Positions 35,085 through 42,674 of a DNA stretch of 64,000 nt are shown one piece after another. The notes under the pieces were generated by a model. The model was not told the DNA's origin. It did not search any database and saw only the letters and a program-made list of their open reading frames with translations. The position numbers were made by a program, and so were the translations under genes. Position 1 is the stretch's first letter; the number at the start of each line of letters is the position of its first letter. This DNA comes from Puteibacter caeruleilacunae. Its GTDB lineage: Bacteria; Bacteroidota; Bacteroidia; Bacteroidales; Prolixibacteraceae. The DNA is taken from positions 124,001 through 188,000 of the forward strand of contig SJCO01000007.1 of NCBI GenBank assembly GCA_005217565.1, read 5' to 3'.

Positions 35085-36953
35085 ATGAAGAATTTAGCAT
35101 TATTATTGTTGGCAATATTGCCACTGTTCGTCTCGGCTAAGAAATACACTACAGTGTTAGTCGAAACCGAGAGTTTTGAAAATAAGGGAGGATGGGTGCT
35201 CGATCAGCAATTCATGGATGTAATGGGATCTCCATATTTGATGGCCCATGGTTTAGGTTTCCCCGTGGAAGATGCCAATACATCTGTGAAATTCCCAAAA
35301 GGAGGAGAGTATTACGTTTACGTCCGCACAAGAAATTGGGTAGCACAATGGTCAGATAAAGATGCTCCAGGAAAGTTTCAATTAAGAGTTAATGGTAAAA
35401 CACTTAACCATGTGTTTGGAACAAAAACTCAGGAATGGAACTGGGAAGCAGGGGGAACTGTAAAAGTGGAAAAAGGAACCTTGAAAATAGCATTAAAGGA
35501 TCTTACTGGATTCAATGGAAGATGTGATGCATTGTTATTTACAACTGATCCAAATTTTAGGCCTACTAACGATATAAATGAATTAGCTGCTCTTCGCAGA
35601 GAATTGCTGGGTTTATCAGAAAAGCCAGCAGTTGCAGGAAAGTATGATTTTGTTATTGTTGGAGGAGGAGTAGCAGGTACTTGTGCTGCTATCTCTGCTG
35701 CACGACTTGGTGTAAAAGTGGCGCTTATTCAAAATCGTCCTGTTCTGGGTGGAAACAATAGTTCTGAAGTACGTGTACACTTGGGAGCCCGAGTAAATAT
35801 GGAGCCATATCCTGCACTAGGAGATCTTACTAATGAAATAAGTCCTGCGAAAGGAGGAAATGCCGAACCAAAAAGCCAGTATGAAGATGAGAAAAAACTA
35901 AATGTGGTATTGGCTGAGAATAATATCGATCTATTCTTAAATCATCATGCCAATGAAGTGAAGATGAAAGATGGAAAGATTGCTGCTGTTGTGGCCCAAA
36001 ATATTGAGACGGGGGAGCGTCTGGTATTCGAGGGTAATCTATTCGCCGATTGTACAGGTGATGGAATTATTGGAGCGTTGGCTGGAGCTGATTTTATGAA
36101 TGGACGTGAGAGTAGAAGTGTGTTTGACGAGCCTACTGCTCCTGTTAGAGGCGATAGTTTAACGATGGGAGCATCGGTTCAATGGTTCTCCGAGGAGAGA
36201 GCAGAGGTAACTCCATTCCCCGATATTAACTGGGGATTAAAGTGGACTGAAGAATATGCAGAAGCAAGACGCCGTGGAGACTGGAACTGGGAGACAGGTA
36301 TGGGATTGGATATGGAGAAAGATTTTGAGCAAATTCGTGATTACGGAATGCTTGTAGTCTTCTCTAATTGGTCATACGTAAAGAACCACTCTAAGCATAA
36401 GGAAGAATTCAAGAAAGAAGAGTTACAATGGGTGGCTTATGTAGCAGGTAAACGAGAGTCTCGTCGATTAATTGGTGATTTCGTGCTTACAGAGTTGGAT
36501 TTAACAACTCCTCGTTTATATGAAGATGGAACGGCTCCAACAACTTGGAGTATGGATCTTCACTATCCAGATCCAAAGAATGTGAAGGCCTTCCCTGGCG
36601 CTCCATATAAGTCTATCGCGAAACACAAAAATATTTATCCTTATCCAGTGCCTTATCGCTGTTTCTATTCGAGAAATGTTGATAACCTGATGATGGCTGG
36701 AAGAAATATTAGTGTATCTCACGTAGCATTAGGTACTGTTCGTTTGATGCGTACTGGTGGTATGATGGGAGAGGTGCTAGGAATGGCTGCATCAATTTGT
36801 AAAGAAAAGAAGACTACACCTAGAGGCGTTTATCAAAAATATTTTGCAAATTTAGAAAAACTAATGCAAGAAGGTATTGGTGATTCTACTTTGCGAGGAA
36901 CACAGCGATATAACCTTGGTGGAACATTGATGGGTAAAAAGAAATCTCATTAA
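35085..36953 (+). CDS. Exported FAD-dependent oxidoreductase with N-terminal beta-sandwich domain
   Basis: A 622-residue protein with a Sec-type signal peptide (1-18, 'ALLLLAILPLFVSA') and no twin-arginine. Residues about 20-155 form a beta-sandwich resembling a carbohydrate-binding module. The FAD motif GGGVAG is at 193-198, with 'LIQNRPVLGGNNSSEVRVH' after it. The catalytic half shares 'AGKRESRRLIGDF', 'YPVPYRCFYSRNVDNLMMAGRNIS' and 'GMMGEVLGMAASIC' with the cytoplasmic paralogue at 27160. A flavoprotein sent through Sec must acquire FAD outside the cytoplasm, which is unusual. It is co-transcribed with a sulfatase and a CstA-like transporter, suggesting oxidation of a desulfated sugar in the periplasm. 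The reaction is unproven. Confidence 0.8.
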   Translation: MKNLALLLLAILPLFVSAKKYTTVLVETESFENKGGWVLDQQFMDVMGSPYLMAHGLGFPVEDANTSVKFPKGGEYYVYVRTRNWVAQWSDKDAPGKFQLRVNGKTLNHVFGTKTQEWNWEAGGTVKVEKGTLKIALKDLTGFNGRCDALLFTTDPNFRPTNDINELAALRRELLGLSEKPAVAGKYDFVIVGGGVAGTCAAISAARLGVKVALIQNRPVLGGNNSSEVRVHLGARVNMEPYPALGDLTNEISPAKGGNAEPKSQYEDEKKLNVVLAENNIDLFLNHHANEVKMKDGKIAAVVAQNIETGERLVFEGNLFADCTGDGIIGALAGADFMNGRESRSVFDEPTAPVRGDSLTMGASVQWFSEERAEVTPFPDINWGLKWTEEYAEARRRGDWNWETGMGLDMEKDFEQIRDYGMLVVFSNWSYVKNHSKHKEEFKKEELQWVAYVAGKRESRRLIGDFVLTELDLTTPRLYEDGTAPTTWSMDLHYPDPKNVKAFPGAPYKSIAKHKNIYPYPVPYRCFYSRNVDNLMMAGRNISVSHVALGTVRLMRTGGMMGEVLGMAASICKEKKTTPRGVYQKYFANLEKLMQEGIGDSTLRGTQRYNLGGTLMGKKKSH

Positions 36954-37019
36954 TAATGTAGAAATGATTATACCAGATCATTAAATATATCAGTGCACAG
37001 AAACTAAAAATACATACCT

Positions 37020-38492
37020 ATGATTACTTTTTTTATTTCAATTATCCTACTAGTCATAAGCTACTTCGTTTATGGACGATTTGTTGAAAGCAGATTTGGT
37101 GCAGATGAGAAGAGGAAGACACCAGCTATTGAAAAAAACGATGGAGTAGATTTTGTCCCTTTGAAACCAGGGAAAATATTTCTGATTCAATTCCTCAATA
37201 TTGCTGGTTTAGGACCAATATTTGGTGCTATCGCTGGCGCACTATGGGGACCAGTAGCATTTATTTGGATAGTTGTAGGGTGTATTTTTATGGGTTCTGT
37301 GCATGATTATTTTTCAGGGATGTTATCAATACGTCATGGCGGTGCTAGTATTCCAGAAGTTGTAGGAAAATACCTTGGTGTTCCGGCTCAATATGTGATG
37401 AGATTATTTGCTGTAGTACTATTGATTTTGGTTGGAGTGGTTTTCATTAAAGGACCAGCGAGTATTCTTAATCATTTGAGTGGGGTAAGTACAACTATTT
37501 TTATCGTTTGCATCTTTATCTATTATCTTTTGGCGACAATGATACCAGTTGACAAACTAATAGGGAAAATATATCCAGTCTTTGGAATTTCACTACTTAT
37601 TATGGCAGTTGGGATTTTTACCATGCTCATTATTGGAAATTATAAAATCCCCGAGATAGTTCCCGCTAATTTAGTTAACATGCATCATGGAAGTGAAAGT
37701 CATCCCATATATCCAATGCTGTTTATAACGATAGCCTGTGGTGCTATTTCAGGATTCCATTCAACGCAATCACCTTTAATGGCTCGCTGTCTTCCAAATG
37801 AAAATATGGGAAGAAAGATATTCTTTGGAGCTATGATTGCTGAAGGTATTGTGGCTCTTATCTGGGCTGCAGCTGCAATGGCGTTCTTTGGAGGAGTAAA
37901 AGAGTTAAATGAGGTATCATTGTCTGGAAATAATGCCGCATGGATCGTAAATGAGATTTGTAACTCAATGTTGGGTAAAGTAGGAGGTGTGTTGGCTTTA
38001 ATTGGTGTTGTTGCAGCTCCAATTACATCGGGAGATACAGCTTTTAGAAGTGCTCGATTAACAGTGGCTGATGCTTTTAAATTACCACAAGGTACGCTAC
38101 AAAAGCGCTTATTGGTTACAGTACCATTGTTTGTGGTTGGATTGCTATTAACACAGATTGATTTTGGTATCATTTGGAGATATTTTGGTTGGGCAAATCA
38201 AACGTTAGCAACGATCGTACTTTGGACTGCAGCTGTTTATATGGAAAAACAAGAAAAGAAGAGTTGGTTTGTTACGTGGCCTGCTGTATTTATGACTGCA
38301 GTGGTTACAAGTTATATTCTAGTTGCACCAGAAGGATTTGCTATTGAACTATGGAAGGGTGTTAGTATTGGAAGTATGGCAGCTTTGCTAGCCTTTCTAC
38401 TATTTATGAGATTCCGTTGGTCATATAAAGATTCAATGGTATTACAACCGGTGAAAGAGCAGGTTTCCTCAGCAAAAAAGGATAGGAGCTAA
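37020..38492 (+). CDS. cstA: CstA-family transporter
   Basis: A 490-residue polytopic inner-membrane protein of the carbon-starvation CstA family. Signatures are 'FLIQFLNIAGLGPIFGAIAGALWGPVAFIWIVVGCIF' (about 50-88), 'VHDYFSGMLSIRHGGASIPEVVGKYLG' (about 94-120) and 'FHSTQSPLMARCLPNE' (about 245). Helices run to about 470. E. coli CstA and its paralogue are about 700 residues; this is the shorter form usual in Bacteroidota. CstA proteins import peptides or pyruvate. It lies 66 bases after the exported FAD oxidoreductase and ends the operon, so here it may carry an oxidised acid product. The symbol denotes the family; the substrate is not known. Confidence 0.85.
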   Translation: MITFFISIILLVISYFVYGRFVESRFGADEKRKTPAIEKNDGVDFVPLKPGKIFLIQFLNIAGLGPIFGAIAGALWGPVAFIWIVVGCIFMGSVHDYFSGMLSIRHGGASIPEVVGKYLGVPAQYVMRLFAVVLLILVGVVFIKGPASILNHLSGVSTTIFIVCIFIYYLLATMIPVDKLIGKIYPVFGISLLIMAVGIFTMLIIGNYKIPEIVPANLVNMHHGSESHPIYPMLFITIACGAISGFHSTQSPLMARCLPNENMGRKIFFGAMIAEGIVALIWAAAAMAFFGGVKELNEVSLSGNNAAWIVNEICNSMLGKVGGVLALIGVVAAPITSGDTAFRSARLTVADAFKLPQGTLQKRLLVTVPLFVVGLLLTQIDFGIIWRYFGWANQTLATIVLWTAAVYMEKQEKKSWFVTWPAVFMTAVVTSYILVAPEGFAIELWKGVSIGSMAALLAFLLFMRFRWSYKDSMVLQPVKEQVSSAKKDRS

Positions 38493-38620
38493 ACGCTTTT
38501 AGATTGTGGGATAGCTCTAGTTTTATGCCCCACAGAATTGAAGACAAATAAATCATTATTGTAAATTGCTTGAAAAATTTACTATTTTTAAGACAATAAT
38601 GAATCTTAATAGAGGATGTT

Positions 38621-39754
38621 ATGGTGCAATCAACAAACAGGATTTTAAGGAAAAGTTTCATTGTTTTTCTAGCTTTATTGTTGGTTGCATCATGGTATTC
38701 ATCTAATTCGCAAGAAAAATCTAGTAATATAGATGTTGCATATTTTGGATTTATAAATGATTCTATTCAGCTAAAAATTAGAAATGTTTATGATTCAAAA
38801 GGAGTATTAGAATTATATAAGGCCAACATTAATACTCCAGTGTGTGAGGATGAGTTATGCTATAATCTGGAGGTTGAGCTCTATTGGGATCTGGCAGGTA
38901 ATTTCCTTAAATATAATGATGTCTCATCAAAGGGTTTAACAAAGCGTGATCACATTGAGTTTTCTGACCGTGATCATCATACATTACATACGCTGCTAAC
39001 CAACAAATGGCCAGCTTTTCTAAATTTCAATAAAAATGAATTGATTACCAATGATCCAGACGTGGATGTGGATGGTGTAAGTGGAGCTACACATCGATTG
39101 ATTCTGGAGGAGACAGTTGAAGGTGCGGTTTATACTTGTTTTGTTTTGTGGCATATTGTAAACGATCATGATGCGATTCATGCTATGAGCAATAATACCC
39201 GAAAGTATTTGGATGAAGCATTAATAAAGAAGATTTTAACCGAGGATAATAGAGAGTTACATAACTATTTGATTCAACAATTTAGTAATTCAGACTTTGC
39301 AACGTATCTTCCATTAATCTTGCCGTTAATTAAGACGGGAAAGGGGTATTTCCCTAAAATAACGATTAGTAAAATGCCTAAAATGTTATTTGGACGGGAT
39401 TTTACTCAGGATTTCCTTGTGGAAGAATTCGAAAATCTTGACTATTTCTCAAGAACAGTTGTGTTAAAAAAACTGCAAAATATGCAGGTGTCGAACGATT
39501 TACTTTATCAATTGCTATCACAGGTAAGTAATAGAAATTCAGTACAGAATGAGTTGATATTTAATCTTGTCTGTTCAAATCAACGTGACGATAGTTTTCT
39601 TGAGTATTACGAGATTATGTGCAACAATATAATTGAAGGAAATATTCCAATTTCCGAGGATGTTCTATCAAAAATTTGCACTGTCGATAGTAACTCTAAA
39701 GAGATAAAGAAATTATCAACACAGTTGAAACGTTATTATAAAAAGAACAATTAA
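38621..39754 (+). CDS. Exported protein with FMN_bind-like SGAT motif
   Basis: A 377-residue protein with an N-terminal signal or anchor (about residues 12-32, 'SFIVFLALLLVASWYSSNS'). Near residue 152-160 the sequence reads DVDGVSGATH, which matches the SGAT motif by which RnfG/NqrC-type FMN_bind domains attach or hold FMN. The following helix 'EETVEGAVYTCFVLWHIVND' and a long helical C-terminal half (about 190-375) have no recognisable domain. The Ser-Gly-Ala-Thr signature is followed by His instead of Ser/Thr, so covalent flavin attachment is uncertain. It is a single gene with its own 128-base leader and a 4-base tail-to-tail overlap with the YchJ-type gene. The function is unknown. Confidence 0.6.
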   Translation: MVQSTNRILRKSFIVFLALLLVASWYSSNSQEKSSNIDVAYFGFINDSIQLKIRNVYDSKGVLELYKANINTPVCEDELCYNLEVELYWDLAGNFLKYNDVSSKGLTKRDHIEFSDRDHHTLHTLLTNKWPAFLNFNKNELITNDPDVDVDGVSGATHRLILEETVEGAVYTCFVLWHIVNDHDAIHAMSNNTRKYLDEALIKKILTEDNRELHNYLIQQFSNSDFATYLPLILPLIKTGKGYFPKITISKMPKMLFGRDFTQDFLVEEFENLDYFSRTVVLKKLQNMQVSNDLLYQLLSQVSNRNSVQNELIFNLVCSNQRDDSFLEYYEIMCNNIIEGNIPISEDVLSKICTVDSNSKEIKKLSTQLKRYYKKNN

Positions 39755-40143
39755 TAGTGTTCTCCAGCCACATATTTCCAAACACCTTTTTCTTTAGAGA
39801 ATCTTGAACGTTCATGGATTTGCTGCATTTTACCATCTTCCATGAATAGGGCTCTAAACTCTACAATTCCAGAATTGTCGGAAGCTGTTCCATCTACCGT
39901 ATCAATAATTGTAAGTCCCATCCATTGTACCGACTGTGCCCATGCTTTTATTGCTTTACGTTCTCGAGGATTTCTTGTTGTGCGATGATGACTAAACATT
40001 AGGTAATCAGTATTAGCTAACGTAAAAGCAGAATAACGTGATCGCATTAACTCTTCAGCTGTCTCGGGATCCCGATCTTTTGTAATAATTGGCTCACAGC
40101 ATTGTGAAAATTCTTTAGTTGAACCACACGGACAATTCTTCAT
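39751..40143 (-). CDS. YchJ/UPF0225-family SEC-C protein
   Basis: A 130-residue cytoplasmic protein. I use the ATG at 40143, which gives the family N-terminus MKNCPCGSTKEFSQCC directly. The longer reading would overlap the upstream gene. The C-P-C-G and C-C of the SEC-C metal motif are at residues 4-16, followed by 'AEELMRSRYSAFTLANTDYLMFSHH' and the NTF2-like 'GIVEFRALFMEDGKMQQIHERSRFSKEKGVWKYV' typical of YchJ. It lies 5 bases after the DUF2293 gene on the same strand and is probably co-transcribed. The biological role of YchJ is unsettled. Confidence 0.85.
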   Translation of the reverse strand: MKNCPCGSTKEFSQCCEPIITKDRDPETAEELMRSRYSAFTLANTDYLMFSHHRTTRNPRERKAIKAWAQSVQWMGLTIIDTVDGTASDNSGIVEFRALFMEDGKMQQIHERSRFSKEKGVWKYVAGEHY

Positions 40144-40148
40144 TATTG

Positions 40149-40841
40149 TTATGATTTTAATAGATTGTATTGACGTATTATAGCTGTTTTTAATGGACAA
40201 CTAGAAGAGGGCGTATATCCATTTCTATATTGTTCCAGTACTTCGGAAGATTGTTGTGCATACATTCTTCTGATTGCTCTTCGGGCTCCCTTAATCCGCT
40301 GGATTTTTAGGTTGTCATAGGCTGTAGTATGATGTCTCATCCACGCAATAACAGCTCGTGAAGCTCTTTCCCTGATTGGTATCATTGAGGTACGGGCAAC
40401 AGTTCCGCTTCCAACTGGGATCGCATGTTTGGTAACTAATTCTGCCATTTTTATCTCAAGATCCTTATGTTGGGGACTGAAATTTAGAAAAGAAACAATT
40501 GCCTCAAAGAATTCTTTCTCGTACTTTTTCTGTTGTTCTGTACTACGGTTGCGACTATAGGCTAGTTTTTTCTGATATGATTCGCTATTTCTAAGTGTTT
40601 CAATTTCACTTTTTGCATGTGCAATTGTATCTGTTGGTGCCCAAATCCCTTTCGATATTGCCCGTCGTCCTTTTTGAACCTGTACTCTCCAGAATACACC
40701 TTTTGATGTAACTTTGCGAGTTAAACCAGCATCTCCTGCAGGTAAAAAACTCCAATCATTTGGTGGCACAATTGTTACACCATGTTCATCGATTAATGTA
40801 TTTCCCGGACCTGGTCTTAAAATGCGAACTTCTTTATCCAT
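40149..40841 (-). CDS. DUF2293-domain protein
   Basis: A 230-residue soluble protein. The start at 40841 (MDKEVRILRPGPGNTL) is preferred over upstream in-frame ATGs that add an AT-rich, unconserved stretch. Residues about 125-210 match DUF2293 ('ERASRAVIAWMRHHTTAYDNLKIQRIKGARRAIRRMYAQQS'). The N-terminal part ('GHDWSFLPAGDAGLTRKV'-like) resembles the start of similar Bacteroidota and Pseudomonadota proteins. The function of the family is unknown. It lies 5 bases upstream of the SEC-C gene in the same orientation. Its promoter region contains the phased 11-bp CCCTATA array, so it may be under a specific, possibly autoregulated, control. Confidence 0.75.
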   Translation of the reverse strand: MDKEVRILRPGPGNTLIDEHGVTIVPPNDWSFLPAGDAGLTRKVTSKGVFWRVQVQKGRRAISKGIWAPTDTIAHAKSEIETLRNSESYQKKLAYSRNRSTEQQKKYEKEFFEAIVSFLNFSPQHKDLEIKMAELVTKHAIPVGSGTVARTSMIPIRERASRAVIAWMRHHTTAYDNLKIQRIKGARRAIRRMYAQQSSEVLEQYRNGYTPSSSCPLKTAIIRQYNLLKS

Positions 40842-40914
40842 AATATTCTTAATATTATCGCGAATATAATAATATTCCCTGACTAAAGAAGCTGCCACGA
40901 CCTTGTAACACAAA

Positions 40915-40977
40915 CTCTATGTATTCCCTATATCATCCCTATACTTTCCCTATTAAATCTATAGGGATTCTATAGGT
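40915..40977. repeat. 11-bp-period CCCTATA array in the DUF2293 promoter
   Basis: Units start at 40915 (CTCTATG), 40926 (CCCTATA), 40937 (CCCTATA), 40948 (CCCTATT) at exact 11-bp steps. They continue as inverted units TATAGGG (40960) and TATAGGT (40971), again 11 bp apart. On the minus strand, the coding direction of DUF2293, the units read TATAGGG. The gene-free stretch 40842-41246 holds nothing else I can support apart from the terminator at 41170-41219 and an AT-rich partial palindrome at 40842-40880. This looks like an operator or iteron-like cluster, one unit per helical turn. Confidence 0.6.
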
Positions 40978-41169
40978 TTTATATGGCGTTGATATGGAGA
41001 TACTTTGACGAGGGGATCTCAAAAGAAGAGTATTAGGTGAGTTTATATTAAAAAGTTGTCGACTGTCGTGAATACTAAAATAGATTAAAAAAGGGATAAT
41101 AGCAATCATTTCAGATTACTATATCCCTGATCTATCAAACTAAACATGGAATGTTTTCTCGTTTAAAGA

Positions 41170-41219
41170 GTAGTCAGACCACTGTGTGTTCATGAATGAG
41201 TTTACTGCGGCCTGACTAC
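41170..41219 (-). terminator. Probable terminator of the minus-strand RND efflux operon
   Basis: On the minus strand, GTAGTCAGGCC (41219-41209) pairs with GGTCTGACTAC (41180-41170) in an 11-bp stem with one G-U pair, followed by CTCTTT. It sits 28 bases after the outer-membrane-factor stop. The loop is long (28 bases), so strength is uncertain. Confidence 0.5.
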
Positions 41220-41246
41220 CTTATTATAAACGTGTAAAAAGTGAAC

Positions 41247-42668
41247 TTATTTATTTTGCCAACCTCCACCTAAAGCGAGGTAAAGATCAACGATACTTTT
41301 GAGTTGTTGATACTTTGAATCAAGCATGTTAATTTCAGATGATAAAACACTGCTTCGAGCTGTTAAAACCTCCAGATAAGTGGTATTTTGATAGCCGTTG
41401 TTAAGTAATTCTTCTGAATACTCTTCAGCTTTTTGTAGTACCTCTAATTCATTTTCCCTTAGTTTATATTTACTTTTTTCAGCTTCGAAATTGGCCAACG
41501 CATCAGAGACTTCTCGAACTGCGTTCAAGACACTCTTTTTAAAATTGTATTTAGCTTCTTCTTGTTGGGCTTTAGCAACCTCATATTGCGTTCTAATTGC
41601 TCGTTTATTGAATAATGGTTGTGCTAAATTTCCAACGAAATTACTAAACAATGAATGAGTATTAAACCAATCATCAAAGTCCATACTTTCAAATCCACCA
41701 TTAGCAGTAATACTAATGCTAGGGTAGAAGTTGCTTTTGGCTACGTTTGTCAATTCAAATGCATTCTTTAATCCCAGTTCAGAAGCAATAACATCAGGTC
41801 TGTTTCTCAATAACTGTACTGGGTAACCTGTTGATAGGGAGATATCAATGTCTTGACCGTCCAATGTTCCGCGCTCAATTGTGCCTAGAGAACGTCCAAG
41901 CATTAGTAACATGGTATTCTCTACAAGTTTTGCATTCTTTTCAAGATCGACAAGTAAAATTTCGGTGCCATATAATTGAGCTTCTGTTTGTTTTACCGCA
42001 GCTTCGGTTACTTGACCGGCCTCCTTCAACCTTTTCATGGTTTCGAGACTTTCTTTGCGATTAACTACTGTTCTTTTGGCAACATCGATTTGAGCATCAA
42101 GCGTAAGTAACTGATAATATGTAGTAGCAAGATTTGCAATTAAAGCACTTTCAACGGCTCGTTGTGATGCTTCACTCTGTAAATAAGTTGCTAATGCAGC
42201 TCTTTTTGTGCTACGAATTTTACCCCAAATGTCAGCTTCCCAGGAAATAGAACCAGTAAGTTGATAGTTTTCAAAGTTCGGACCATTGCCTCCAGCAGAT
42301 ACTCCGGCCTGACCATTGTCTGATGATTCATAATGGCCTCCATTTGCACTTATATTCAATGATGGAAGAATTCCCATTCTACCCTGTCTGTAATAGGCTT
42401 GAGCAGCTTTTACGCGCTCCACTGCCATTAAAAGATCCATATTTGATCCAAGGGCCTCTTTGATAAGTACCTTTAGTTGTTGATCGGCAAACAACTCTTC
42501 CCAAGGCATCGAAGCAAGAGTCGTTGAATCTGTTGTTGATACATTTCTGTATTCATCTTCAATTCCAACCATTGGTTGTTTGTATTTACGTGTAACCAAA
42601 CATGATTGAAATAGAAATACTAATGCTATTAAAGCAGTAATATTGTATATGATTTTTTGTTTCCTCAT
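41247..42668 (-). CDS. TolC/NodT-type outer-membrane efflux lipoprotein
   Basis: A 473-residue outer-membrane factor with lipobox cysteine C23 ('ALVFLFQSCLVTRKY'). The two repeated alpha/beta outer-membrane-efflux domains are visible: 'LKVLIKEALGSNMDLLMAVERVKAAQAYYRQGRMGILPSL' (about 65-110) and 'GLKNAFELTNVAKSNFYPSISITANGG' (about 290-320). A heptad-rich helix 'YEVAKAQQEEAKYNFKKSVLNAVREVSDALANFEAEKSKYK' follows near 360-400. It completes a tripartite pump with the RND transporter 6 bases upstream and the membrane-fusion protein beyond it, in the order adaptor-pump-channel on the minus strand. A stem-loop follows the stop. Confidence 0.93.
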   Translation of the reverse strand: MRKQKIIYNITALIALVFLFQSCLVTRKYKQPMVGIEDEYRNVSTTDSTTLASMPWEELFADQQLKVLIKEALGSNMDLLMAVERVKAAQAYYRQGRMGILPSLNISANGGHYESSDNGQAGVSAGGNGPNFENYQLTGSISWEADIWGKIRSTKRAALATYLQSEASQRAVESALIANLATTYYQLLTLDAQIDVAKRTVVNRKESLETMKRLKEAGQVTEAAVKQTEAQLYGTEILLVDLEKNAKLVENTMLLMLGRSLGTIERGTLDGQDIDISLSTGYPVQLLRNRPDVIASELGLKNAFELTNVAKSNFYPSISITANGGFESMDFDDWFNTHSLFSNFVGNLAQPLFNKRAIRTQYEVAKAQQEEAKYNFKKSVLNAVREVSDALANFEAEKSKYKLRENELEVLQKAEEYSEELLNNGYQNTTYLEVLTARSSVLSSEINMLDSKYQQLKSIVDLYLALGGGWQNK

Positions 42669-42674
42669 AATCTC

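Noticed and set aside
38505-38534. TGTGGG...CCCACA hairpin after the CstA-like gene
   Set aside because: The stem is only 6 bp with an 18-base loop and no T-run, so I do not call it a terminator.
40842-40880. AT-rich partial palindrome near the DUF2293 start
   Set aside because: Pairing is imperfect and expected by chance in so AT-rich a stretch.
40915-40977. CCCTATA array as a CRISPR or tandem-repeat locus
   Set aside because: Units are 7-8 bases with 3-4-base gaps and change orientation midway; there are no spacers of CRISPR length and no cas genes.
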